Shown here: one piece after another, positions 9,850-17,309 of the stretch
Numbering within the stretch: position 1 is the first letter of the stretch
Layout: every line of letters starts with the position of its first letter
NCBI RefSeq assembly: GCF_014696435.1
Contig: NZ_JACJQG010000040.1
Location: 20,587-84,586, forward strand
DNA from: Calothrix anomala FACHB-343
GTDB taxonomy: Bacteria; Cyanobacteriota; Cyanobacteriia; Cyanobacteriales; Nostocaceae
Direction: 5' to 3'
DNA: 64,000 nucleotides
The notes under the pieces: model-generated
The model's database searches: none
Told to the model about the DNA's origin: nothing
What the model saw: the letters and a program-made list of their open reading frames with translations, nothing else
Program-made: the position numbers and the translations under genes

Positions 9850-10068
9850 TTACTGACGCTGGACGCTAGGTTTTTGATTAGTGCCATAGTCAGTCTTTAA
9901 CCCTAATTGCTCCAAGGGGGAATAACTCAGGGATTCTTTTAAGATAATCGTAAATGGATAGCGCCGGAATACAGTAGCTTGTCCTTGTGACAAAAGCTTT
10001 CTGGCATGACTAAGGTGTATAGGAGATAAAGGCAGTTTGTTGGCATCAAGAATAAAAACTTTAGTCAT
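9850..10068 (-). pseudogene. Truncated RRXRR / IscB-like nuclease N-terminus
   Basis: About 72 residues from ATG 10068. It reads MTKVFILDANKLPLSPIHL, then ARKLLSQGQATVFRRYPFTI. This is the PLMP/RRXRR domain found at the N-terminus of IscB-family proteins (RNA-guided nucleases of the IS200/IS605 group) and related HNH proteins. The next segment, LGLKTDYGTN, sits where the first RuvC motif (usually IDPGS) should begin, and the frame then stops. The rest of RuvC and the HNH domain are missing, and I saw no continuation in the following 180 bases. It is therefore a decayed or truncated copy. An omega-RNA, normally upstream of iscB, could not be recognised. Confidence 0.65.
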
Positions 10069-10508
10069 TATGGCTAAATTAACCAAGCAATAATTATCAG
10101 GTGTTCTGGTAACAAAGCAACTACCATCTATTGTTGGGGCTGCTGTTGTACTTTTGCTTTTAGTGTTAGGTAATTAGATCGTGAATATAAGCGATCGCCT
10201 CTTGTACAAGATGCAATCTTCAAATCAGTATAGTATTTACTCGGATGCCTTAGTTATCCTCTTAAAACTTTGCTAGTAAATTCATGACTCCTAATTAGGC
10301 TAGTATCTGTAATATTTTGCCGCTCTCCCACCTGGGATAATATTTCTAAGTACTACTATTTCAAGCGATCGCCAGTTTGATATGCGTGATATTTAACTCT
10401 AAATGAGAAAATATTAAGTTTTGTAGATATGTAAAAGTTTTTTGCTAGATCGCCAATTCGCGAAACAAAACTTAGCAATTGCCCAAGAGGCAGGGGGCAG
10501 TCTGGTTA
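10069..10508. other. Gene-free gap upstream of the IscB-like remnant
   Basis: AT-rich with HIP1 octamers near 10191 and 10365. If an ancestral omega-RNA existed it would lie here, but I could not identify a conserved fold. Confidence 0.35.
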
Positions 10509-10717
10509 AAAGGGAACAGGGAACAGGGAACAGGGAACAGGGAATAGGGAACAGGGAACAAGGAACCTTTAAGCGTTAAGCGTTCTCTATTCCCTTCTTC
10601 GATGAAAAAATTTTCATCGCTATCTATAGAAGACAAGGGAAGGCAAGGAGGACAATGCCCAATGCCCCATGCCCCATGCCCCATGCCCCATGCCCCATGC
10701 CCCATGCCCTATGCCCC
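10509..10717. repeat. Two STRR arrays (GGGAACA and CCCCATG)
   Basis: GGGAACA repeats at 10509-10562 and CCCCATG/CCCAATG repeats at 10651-10717. The second runs directly into the 3' end of the carotenoid oxygenase gene. Open frames across these arrays are artefacts of the 7-base period. Confidence 0.9.
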
Positions 10718-12115
10718 TTTCAACTGTGCTTCACTAATCCAAGCACCATGAAAACCATAAGGTACTCGTTGGGGAATAATTACTCGCGCTACAGGTTCGC
10801 TGCTGACATCTTGGGCATGAACTACCACTAATTCCGAGGTATCAGAGGTTTCATCATGAACAAAGGTAATTAGCCAGCCATCATCCTCAGCTGTTGCGCC
10901 GGGACGGGGGGCAAATACAGCCTCGCCGCCAAAGCGTCCTTGTCCAAATTCATGGATTTGAGATTTCCCGCTACTGAAGTCGTATTTAATCAGACCATCA
11001 AATAAAGGTACGGGAGTATTCGCCGCTTTCCCAGCGTAGCCGTATCGCGTTGGCAACCCGACATAGTTCTCATTAATCCGGGGAAATTCGGCGGGGATAT
11101 CATCTAATCTCTTGTCGCTGACTGTACCAGTTTTCAGGTTAAATCGCCATTCATGCAAGCGAGGTAGATTAGCATCAGGATCGCTGGAGTTGTCATCGCC
11201 TAAGACTGTAGTTGAACTCATGCGACAGCCGAGAAGTACTACTTCATCGCCAGTTTCGTAAGCATTGTAAATATGAAAAATGTAACAAGGTTCACTTTCA
11301 AACCAGCGGATATTACTGTTGTTACCATAACGGGGTAAAATACCAAAACGACTAGGGCGATCGCGCTCAAACATAAATAAAGGTTCACCGCGCTGTAACC
11401 GTTCAGCACGCATAGTCAATGGTAAATCCAGGAAAATACTATAGTTTTTGGTGATAGCAAAATCATGCATCATCACCGCCACAGGTAAATCAATAGGCAC
11501 TGTTTGCAATAATTCACCCACGGCGGAAACTACACTGTATTGCAGATATGGCGGCGCGAAGGAATAACCAAAAAACATCATCTCGCCGGTGACTGGATCT
11601 ACTTTGGGATGAGCTGTAAAAGCAGAAACCAGCTTGTCATTGTAAGTATACTCGCCAATTGTTTCTAACTCAGGAACTTTAATCGCGTGGGGTGCGCTAC
11701 CTTCATGGAGTGCCAACATTTGCCCGCCATGCCAAATTAACGCCGTGTTAGCAGTACGTTTATAAGCACCGTAGGGATTATCCATTTGCGGCGGTTCTAA
11801 CAGTCCACTCCAAACAGCCTTACCCGCTTCGCGTTCAATCTTCCATCCCTGAGTTTGCACGTAGCGATTGCGATAAGTGGCTTTACCTGCACTAATTTGC
11901 ACGCCATGCAACATCCCATCGCCATCAAACCAATGGTACTGACCAATGGGCGGCCATTGGGGATTGGGGCCATTGCGGACAAACATACCCGATAAATCTG
12001 GTGGTAATTCTCCTAATACTGGCAAACTATCTGTAGCGATTTCCTGCCCCACTGGTGCAAAATTACCACTAAGATATGGATTATCTGCTGTGATTGAAAT
12101 TATGTTACTTGTCAT
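10709..12115 (-). CDS. Carotenoid oxygenase (carotenoid/apocarotenoid cleavage dioxygenase)
   Basis: About 468 residues from ATG 12115; an upstream ATG at 12139 would add eight residues including a HIP1-encoded stretch. It shows the RPE65/CCD family landmarks: LSGMFVRNGPNPQ, YHWFDGDGMLHG, then His-bearing segments FTAHPKVD, MMHDFAI, FHIYNAYE and, near the end, YGFHGAW, which together supply the four iron-binding histidines of the seven-bladed propeller. It should split a conjugated double bond of a carotenoid or apocarotenoid with O2. Which bond cannot be told from sequence. No signal peptide. The gene is monocistronic and bounded by STRRs on both sides. Confidence 0.92.
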   Translation of the reverse strand: MTSNIISITADNPYLSGNFAPVGQEIATDSLPVLGELPPDLSGMFVRNGPNPQWPPIGQYHWFDGDGMLHGVQISAGKATYRNRYVQTQGWKIEREAGKAVWSGLLEPPQMDNPYGAYKRTANTALIWHGGQMLALHEGSAPHAIKVPELETIGEYTYNDKLVSAFTAHPKVDPVTGEMMFFGYSFAPPYLQYSVVSAVGELLQTVPIDLPVAVMMHDFAITKNYSIFLDLPLTMRAERLQRGEPLFMFERDRPSRFGILPRYGNNSNIRWFESEPCYIFHIYNAYETGDEVVLLGCRMSSTTVLGDDNSSDPDANLPRLHEWRFNLKTGTVSDKRLDDIPAEFPRINENYVGLPTRYGYAGKAANTPVPLFDGLIKYDFSSGKSQIHEFGQGRFGGEAVFAPRPGATAEDDGWLITFVHDETSDTSELVVVHAQDVSSEPVARVIIPQRVPYGFHGAWISEAQLKGA

Positions 12116-12203
12116 AAAAGGCAAACGCGATCGCGGCAATGTTTCCCATATATTTTAGCGATCGCATGATTTTTTTGAGGACAAGGGAGGCAAGGGAGAC
12201 AAT

Positions 12204-12310
12204 CAATTCAAAATTCAAAATTCAAAATTCAAAATTAAGCATTTTTTTGACTTTTGCCCAATGCCCAATGCCCAATGCCCAATGCCCCATGCCCAATGCC
12301 CAATGCCCCA
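12204..12310. repeat. AATTCAAA and CCCAATG repeat arrays
   Basis: Tandem AATTCAAA units at 12204-12237, then CCCAATG/CCCCATG heptamers at 12255-12310. They lie in the divergent region between the carotenoid oxygenase and the next plus-strand gene, so they are part of or close to both promoters. Confidence 0.9.
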
Positions 12311-12414
12311 TACCCTAAACCAGCAATCTCAGCAATAGTTTTTCAAAGTTGTAATATTTACGTTCTCTGACATGGGAATACCCTTAAATGGAATATAAGT
12401 ACGGGAAGAATCTC

Positions 12415-12786
12415 ATGGCTGATCTGAATGGTACTTGGCTAGGAACCTATTGGCAACAAGGAGTCCCTAGCCGCTTTGAAGCAGTCTTCGTTCAAAGTGG
12501 CAATGCTCTTAGTGGCTCTATTTTGGATGACAATTACTTAGGCGAAGCCCAAATTAGTGGCGAAGTCAATGGACGTAGTATTAGCTTTACCAAACGCTAT
12601 TTAATTACCTCTCCTGCTCCGATAAAATACATTGGCACCCTTTCCGAAAATGAAGATTATATTCAGGGACAGTGGAACATCGGCCCCCGCCACTATGGCC
12701 CTTGGGAAGCGCGACGCAGTGGAGAAGATTTGATGGCAGAACTGAAAACGCGGATTCAGCAGCAAATTCCCCAGGCGACGGGGTGA
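12415..12786 (+). CDS. Conserved cyanobacterial protein of unknown function, beta-rich
   Basis: 123 residues from ATG 12415, chosen because GGGAAG lies just before it; an in-frame ATG at 12388 lacks this. The protein opens with LNGTWLGTYWQQG, then alternating short strands (FEAVFVQSGNALSG, EAQISGEVNGRSISF) ending in an amphipathic helix. This looks like a small antiparallel beta barrel of lipocalin-like type. No catalytic motif or signal peptide is visible and I do not recognise a named family. The histidine phosphatase gene follows after 111 bases of palindrome and STRR. Confidence 0.7.
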   Translation: MADLNGTWLGTYWQQGVPSRFEAVFVQSGNALSGSILDDNYLGEAQISGEVNGRSISFTKRYLITSPAPIKYIGTLSENEDYIQGQWNIGPRHYGPWEARRSGEDLMAELKTRIQQQIPQATG

Positions 12787-12843
12787 AGGGGCAGGGGGCA
12801 GGGGGCAGGGAGACAAGGGAGACAAGAAGGGCAAGGGAGACAA

Positions 12844-12904
12844 TTGTACAGACGCGATTAATCGCGTCTCTGACAAATGACAAATGACAAATGACAAATG
12901 ACAA
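12844..12904. repeat. Palindrome GACGCGATTAATCGCGTC plus STRR containing a start codon
   Basis: A perfect 18-bp palindrome at 12851-12868 of a type common in Nostocales is followed by four to five TGACAAA heptamers (12871-12904). The ATG of the histidine phosphatase at 12898 is one of the ATGs of the array. Confidence 0.85.
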
Positions 12905-13533
12905 CTCTTTATTTCCTCCGTCACGGACAAACAGAATGCAGTCGCAATAATGCTTTTTGCGGTTCGATAGACTCGGAACTGACGCAAGAAGGTTTGGCAA
13001 TGGCGGAAGCTTTTGCCAAGGCTTATGTTTCTACTCCTTGGAAAGCAGTTTTTTGTAGTCCGATGCGACGAACTGTGTTGACAGCAGCACCATTATGTGC
13101 GTCGCTCAATATTCAACCAGAAATACGGGATGGGTTGAAGGAAATTAATTATGGTCAGTGGGAAGGAAAACCACCTGAGGTTATTAACCAAGAATTTCAC
13201 GATGATTATCTGCGTTGGTCAGCCGATCCAGCATGGTATGCGCCCACTGGTGGAGAAATGGCAATGACTATAGCTTACAGGGCAATGCAAGTAGTAGAAG
13301 AAATTAAGCAGCTTTACACTAGCGGCAATGTTTTAGTAGTTTCACACAAAGCAACTATCAGAATTATTTTGTGTAGTTTATTAGGTATTGATGTAGGACG
13401 CTTCCGCTATCGCATTGGTTGTCCAGTGGCTTCTGTAAGTGTTGTTGAATTTACCTCTCACGGCCCCTTGTTGCGTTCTATGGCAGACCGGACTCATTTA
13501 GATGAACATTTGCGGAATTTACCAGGTACTTAA
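12898..13533 (+). CDS. Histidine phosphatase family protein (phosphoglycerate mutase-like)
   Basis: 211 residues. LRHGQTE at residues 7-13 holds the phospho-accepting His9. FCSPMRRT and a later VVSHKATIR supply the Arg and second His; the usual SHGG is here SHKA. Length and motifs fit the two-His phosphatase branch rather than true cofactor-dependent glycolytic mutase. The start must be at 12898, because the RHG motif is only seven codons in. It has no Shine-Dalgarno sequence: the ATG lies within the heptamer array. Substrate unknown. A MITE-like element lies just past the stop. Confidence 0.88.
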   Translation: MTTLYFLRHGQTECSRNNAFCGSIDSELTQEGLAMAEAFAKAYVSTPWKAVFCSPMRRTVLTAAPLCASLNIQPEIRDGLKEINYGQWEGKPPEVINQEFHDDYLRWSADPAWYAPTGGEMAMTIAYRAMQVVEEIKQLYTSGNVLVVSHKATIRIILCSLLGIDVGRFRYRIGCPVASVSVVEFTSHGPLLRSMADRTHLDEHLRNLPGT

Positions 13534-13558
13534 GCCTGATACTAAGTTGCAATAAATG

Positions 13559-13669
13559 TATTACAGCATATTTCAGGTAAATGAGGTATGCACTTCGGGG
13601 CATGGCAGTGCCAGTGCCCCTACAATCAACGATCGTTTTTACTTCACCAACTGGCAATCTGCTATATCT
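13559..13669. repeat. MITE-like element, copy 1 (related to 20073-20183)
   Basis: Reads TTACAGCATATTTCAGGTAA at one end and CCAACTGGCAATCTGCTAT at the other, with the central palindrome GGGGCATGGCAGTGCCAGTGCCCC. It is the reverse complement, with few differences, of the element at 20073-20183. Confidence 0.8.
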
Positions 13670-14429
13670 GTCATTGCGACCGAGATTGCCACACTTCGCT
13701 CGCAACAGGCTCCGTAAAGGCAAGCAATCTCATTCATTTCCAGCTACTACAACAGACCGCAATTTAGGTAGGCGGGTAGGGGCAGTGCCTTGTCCGTACA
13801 ATTTACCGCATTCTTTTTTCAAATTGATATGAAGTTCTTAGCTTCTAGTTTAAATACACAAAAATGAACTAAGATATTAATTAATCTACTTTATTATGCT
13901 TAAGCAAATAGCTCTGAGCGGAGTCGAAGGGCAGAATAACAACGAGGTAGAGATGAAAACCTGTATAATAACATACAAGTTATAAGCGACAGCAACAAGC
14001 TTAAAATTGAGTTTATATTTATATATAACCGTAAATTGATATTTGAAAGCATGTTCCAAAGACCATATTTTTATGGTCTTTGATAATGCATTAATTTGCG
14101 AACTATAACAGTAATTTACAGCTATAAAAAATAAGTTTTTAATTCCCAAAAGTAAATTAAAAACTTATTTATCTTGCTTGCTAATATTGCATTAACAGTT
14201 AATATCAGCCTTTTAGTCCAGATTTCAGCAAGATTTTGCGGTTTCACCATATATTTGCTTGATCATAAGTAAAGCTTTATATCAAATATAAGTATTTATA
14301 TAAAAAATAAATTTGATTTAATTCAAAAATTAAGAAATAATAAATACGTAAGTAGATCTTTGTCTAACTGCAAAAATTTTCACTGACTGAATTTACAAGT
14401 TCTATCTAATTGAATAATTCTTAACACAG
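13670..14429. other. Gene-free AT-rich region with two hairpins
   Basis: No convincing gene. It contains a further GTAGGGGCAGTGCC-type repeat near 13776-13815, a hairpin CAAAGACCATA/TATGGTCTTTG at 14057-14082, and a 16-bp perfect stem AAATAAGTTTTTAATT at 14129-14144 pairing with 14155-14170. On the minus strand the second stem is followed by a T run, so it could terminate a transcript coming from the right. Confidence 0.5.
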
Positions 14430-14676
14430 ATGGTAAAAAAGACAACAAGCTGTGATTTTTTACTGACTAATGTGGCTGTAGCAAGCGGTGTTACGGGTGC
14501 AGGTACTTTGCAACAGAGAACTTCCAAAGCCGCTCAATCGACTGCCACAATGTTAGAGCGAGTGCGAGAACGCACCGATTTGACATCCTCAGTCCTGAAT
14601 AATTCCAAGAGCGTTTAAACTCGGTATTCGTTATTTTGATACTGCTGCTAGCTACGGAGCGAATGAAATTTTTTAG
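14430..14676 (+). pseudogene. Decayed aldo/keto reductase with Tat-like leader
   Basis: The first frame (14430-14618) reads a hydrophobic leader FLLTNVAVASGVTGAG preceded by lysines, then MLERVRERTDLTSSVL, which resembles the aldo/keto reductase start RxLGRTGLxVSVLG. After a stop at 14616, a second frame from 14620 reads LGIRYFDTAASYGANEIF and then stops. This is the conserved AKR segment with the catalytic Asp and Tyr. The region between the two is deleted and everything after the second piece is missing, so this is a relic. The leader resembles a Tat signal but lacks a twin Arg. Confidence 0.65.
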
Positions 14677-15040
14677 CTAGTAAGACTTAAGAAAAAGATA
14701 GGGATTGCATCTGGGAAGAGTTGGAGCGTTGTTTTAAACGGCTCAATACGAATTATCTAGTACAGTATGGCGTAAATAAACAGACCATATTTCTTCACTA
14801 ACGCCAGCCACTCATGGGGAAACCCCCAAGACTGCGCTGACTCACTGCTTTGCATCTACAAAATCAAATAAAGCTTACTCTGTCTGAATTTTGAATTCTG
14901 CCTTGCAGTACTAGACCTGTAACAGTTGCATAGGGTTTATTTACGCAACCATGTGCAGCTATCTACTGAGCCTAATACATCATTGTACTTCCTGCAAGTA
15001 CAAAATTACTTGTTTATTTTATCTAAATTTAATCTGCGTG

Positions 15041-16765
15041 ATGAAAAATAATTTGGCGCTCATGAATCTAAAAAAGTATCTAAATAAAAAATTGAATTTT
15101 TTTCATAAATTTTGGGCGATTGCTCAACTTTATTGGTTTAGTAAGGAAAAATGGGGTGCAATCTTTTCGATTTTTCTGCTTTTGGCATTGTTGCAATTAA
15201 CTACACAAATTAATGTTGTTGCTAACACTCAGCAAGGTAATTTTGTTTCCGCTCTGGCAGATAAAGATACTCAGAGATTTTGGACAAGTATAGGCATATT
15301 TATAGGCTTGCGAATTTCCTTAGCTGTAGTGAGAGTTTGGTACACTTATGTCCGGTTTAAACCGATTCTAGCTTGGCGATTGTGGTTAACTAATCATTTC
15401 ATCGAGAAATATTTAAATAAACGTTCTTTTTATGAAATAAATACTTTAAAAAAAGAAATTGATAACCCAGATCAGCGCATAGCTGAAGATATCCAAGGTT
15501 TCACTGAAGTTTCAGTTTCTATATTTTTGGATCTTTTTAATACTTGTTTACAAGTTGTTGCTTTTAGTGGAGTTCTCTGGAGTATTTCACCTACTCTAAT
15601 GATTTTCTTAATTATTTATGCTGGCGCTGGTACTCTCATATCAATTGGTTTCTTTGGGAAAAGACTAGTTAATATTAATGTTGAGCAGCAGAAAAAAGAA
15701 GGTGATTTTCGCTTCGGGTTAGTTCGTCTACGAGAAAATGCTGAATCAGTAGCTTTTTATCGCGGAGAAGCACAGGAAATAAACTTGCTCCAATCCTTAT
15801 TTAAGCGAGTATTTAATAATTTCCAAAATTGGATAATGTGGCAACAAGTATATTTCGGTGCTTTCATGAGAGCTTATGATATTATTCCCCCAATTCTACC
15901 CGCATTGGTTCTAGCTCCTAATGTTCTAGCAGGAGAATTAGAAGTAGGAAAGATTACAGAAGCAGCAGGAGCATTTATGGCTCTTAATGGAGCTTTGTAT
16001 GTTCTTGTGAGAAGGTTTGAAAGTTTGACTGGTTTGGGTGCAGGAATTGAGCGTTTATTTGAATTTTATAGTTGCTTGGAACAGCCAGAAACAGGAATTC
16101 AGCACCGGGTAAGGCAGTATAAAACTTTTGATACTATAGTTAATACTGTAGAAGATAACTGTTTAGCTATTCAAAATTTAACTTTGTATACGCCAAACTA
16201 TCAGAGAGTTTTATTTGAGGATATTTCATTTACGTTAAAACCAGGACAAGGACTTTTAATTAAAGGTACTAGTGGCTGTGGAAAAAGTTCTTTATTAAGA
16301 GCGATCGCGGGATTATGGCATTCTGGTAAAGGTACGATTATTCGACCAAAACTAGAGGAAATTCTTTTCTTACCTCAACGCCCTTATATGGTTTTGGGTA
16401 ATCTCCGCAATCAGTTAATTTATCCTCAACTTACTGTAGATATCACTGATGATGAAATCTATCATATATTACAGCAGGTCAATTTACCCAATTTAGTGGA
16501 AAGATTTGGCGGCTTGGATGTGGAAAAAGACTGGTCTGATGTGCTATCTCTAGGAGAACAACAGCGTATTGCTTTTGCTCGCTTGATGATTACCAAGCCA
16601 AAGTATGTGATTTTAGATGAAGCTACTAGCGCTTTAGATATAGAAAACGAAGGAAATCTCTATCAATATCTAGTAGATACACATACAACTTTTATCAGTG
16701 TCGGTCACCGTCCTACTCTCTCTAAATATCACCAAATGAGTTTAGATTTAACTAATTCATTATAA
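15041..16765 (+). CDS. ABC transporter, fused permease/ATPase (YddA/SbmA-BacA-like)
   Basis: About 574 residues from ATG 15041; an earlier in-frame ATG (14951) would add a Cys-rich stretch that does not look native. The N-terminal half has membrane helices, with WYTYVRFKPILAWRLWLT and KKEIDNPDQRIAEDI typical of the COG4178/ABC_membrane_2 group. The C-terminal ATPase has Walker A GTSGCGKSS, signature LSLGEQQR, Walker B YVILDEATSALD and a switch His in SVGHRP. It would work as a homodimer in the inner or thylakoid membrane. Relatives move peptides, acyl compounds or vitamins; the substrate here is unknown. It stands alone between a pseudogene and a MITE. Confidence 0.88.
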   Translation: MKNNLALMNLKKYLNKKLNFFHKFWAIAQLYWFSKEKWGAIFSIFLLLALLQLTTQINVVANTQQGNFVSALADKDTQRFWTSIGIFIGLRISLAVVRVWYTYVRFKPILAWRLWLTNHFIEKYLNKRSFYEINTLKKEIDNPDQRIAEDIQGFTEVSVSIFLDLFNTCLQVVAFSGVLWSISPTLMIFLIIYAGAGTLISIGFFGKRLVNINVEQQKKEGDFRFGLVRLRENAESVAFYRGEAQEINLLQSLFKRVFNNFQNWIMWQQVYFGAFMRAYDIIPPILPALVLAPNVLAGELEVGKITEAAGAFMALNGALYVLVRRFESLTGLGAGIERLFEFYSCLEQPETGIQHRVRQYKTFDTIVNTVEDNCLAIQNLTLYTPNYQRVLFEDISFTLKPGQGLLIKGTSGCGKSSLLRAIAGLWHSGKGTIIRPKLEEILFLPQRPYMVLGNLRNQLIYPQLTVDITDDEIYHILQQVNLPNLVERFGGLDVEKDWSDVLSLGEQQRIAFARLMITKPKYVILDEATSALDIENEGNLYQYLVDTHTTFISVGHRPTLSKYHQMSLDLTNSL

Positions 16766-16772
16766 CTCGATT

Positions 16773-16864
16773 GGGACTTACGCAAAATGTGACGGAAAAC
16801 CTTATTTTTGCGTAGCAGTAATTCATGAATTACCGCTACTTTGGCTCTGTTGTGCGTAAGTCAT
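16773..16864. mobile_element. MITE-like element with GACTTACGCA termini
   Basis: GACTTACGCA (16775-16784) and its exact inverse TGCGTAAGTC (16853-16862) bound a 28-bp near-perfect palindrome at 16812-16839. The same terminus occurs singly at about 26711 and 52645. It has no coding capacity. It abuts the minisatellite on its right. Confidence 0.65.
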
Positions 16865-16867
16865 ATC

Positions 16868-17056
16868 GATATTGAAAGCAATCAACGCAACATTGAAAGC
16901 AATCAACACAACATTGAAGCCAATCAACACAACATTGAAAGCAATCAACACAACATTGAAAGCAATCAACACAACATTGAAAGCAATAAACACAACATTG
17001 AAAGCAATAAACACAACATTGAAAGCAATCAACACGACATTGAAGACGATATTTTA
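16868..17056. repeat. 21-bp minisatellite, nine units
   Basis: Units of AACATTGAAAGCAATCAACAC start at 16868 and every 21 bases to 17036; the first and last are diverged. All frames are open through it because of the period. One frame reads NIESNQH heptads and continues as DIEDDILKLLKSNTF, so it may be the relic of a heptad-repeat protein whose 5' part was cut by the adjoining MITE. Confidence 0.9.
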
Positions 17057-17107
17057 AAGCTGCTAAAATCCAATACCTTTCAGTTAGCATCAAAAACCTT
17101 AAACCGC

Positions 17108-17207
17108 GTAGGTTGGGTTGAGGAACGTAGACGCGGAGCGGCTTCCCGTAGGGTAACCCAACATTTTCGGCGATTTGTTGGGTTTCACTTCGTTCAACCC
17201 AACCTAC
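17108..17207. repeat. Interspersed repeat with GTAGGTTGGGTTGA inverted ends
   Basis: GTAGGTTGGGTTGA (17108-17121) pairs with TCAACCCAACCTAC (17194-17207). This is a common non-coding cyanobacterial repeat type. Confidence 0.75.
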
Positions 17208-17248
17208 ATTTACTTTGGTGTAAGTTGAAAGTTAACGAATCGACAAAA

Positions 17249-17281
17249 AGAACCCCGACTGATTCAATCAGTCGGGGTTCT
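17249..17281 (-). terminator. Strong hairpin after the Tudor-like gene
   Basis: A perfect 16-bp stem AGAACCCCGACTGATT with a single central base, about 30 bases past the stop of the minus-strand gene. On the minus strand it is followed by TTTTTG, so it can act as a Rho-independent terminator. Confidence 0.8.
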
Positions 17282-17309
17282 CAGCAAATTCTTAATTACG
17301 AATTACGAA

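Noticed and set aside
9850-10068. An intact functional IscB nuclease
   Set aside because: Only the N-terminal domain is present; RuvC and HNH parts are missing.
10472-10705. A minus-strand frame rich in MGHGAWG repeats
   Set aside because: It is a translation of 7-base STRR arrays, with no start signal or domain.
12601-13000. Antisense frames over the beta-rich protein and phosphatase genes
   Set aside because: They include STRR translations and are opposite two well-supported genes.
13478-13832. Possible small genes overlapping the MITE at 13.6 kb
   Set aside because: Both strands are open only because of palindromic repeats; no ribosome site or family match.
13886-14149. An 87-residue minus-strand frame
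   Set aside because: AT-rich composition, no ribosome site, and it crosses two hairpins.
16868-17056. CRISPR array
   Set aside because: The units are directly adjacent 21-mers with no unique spacers. No cas gene is present in the window.
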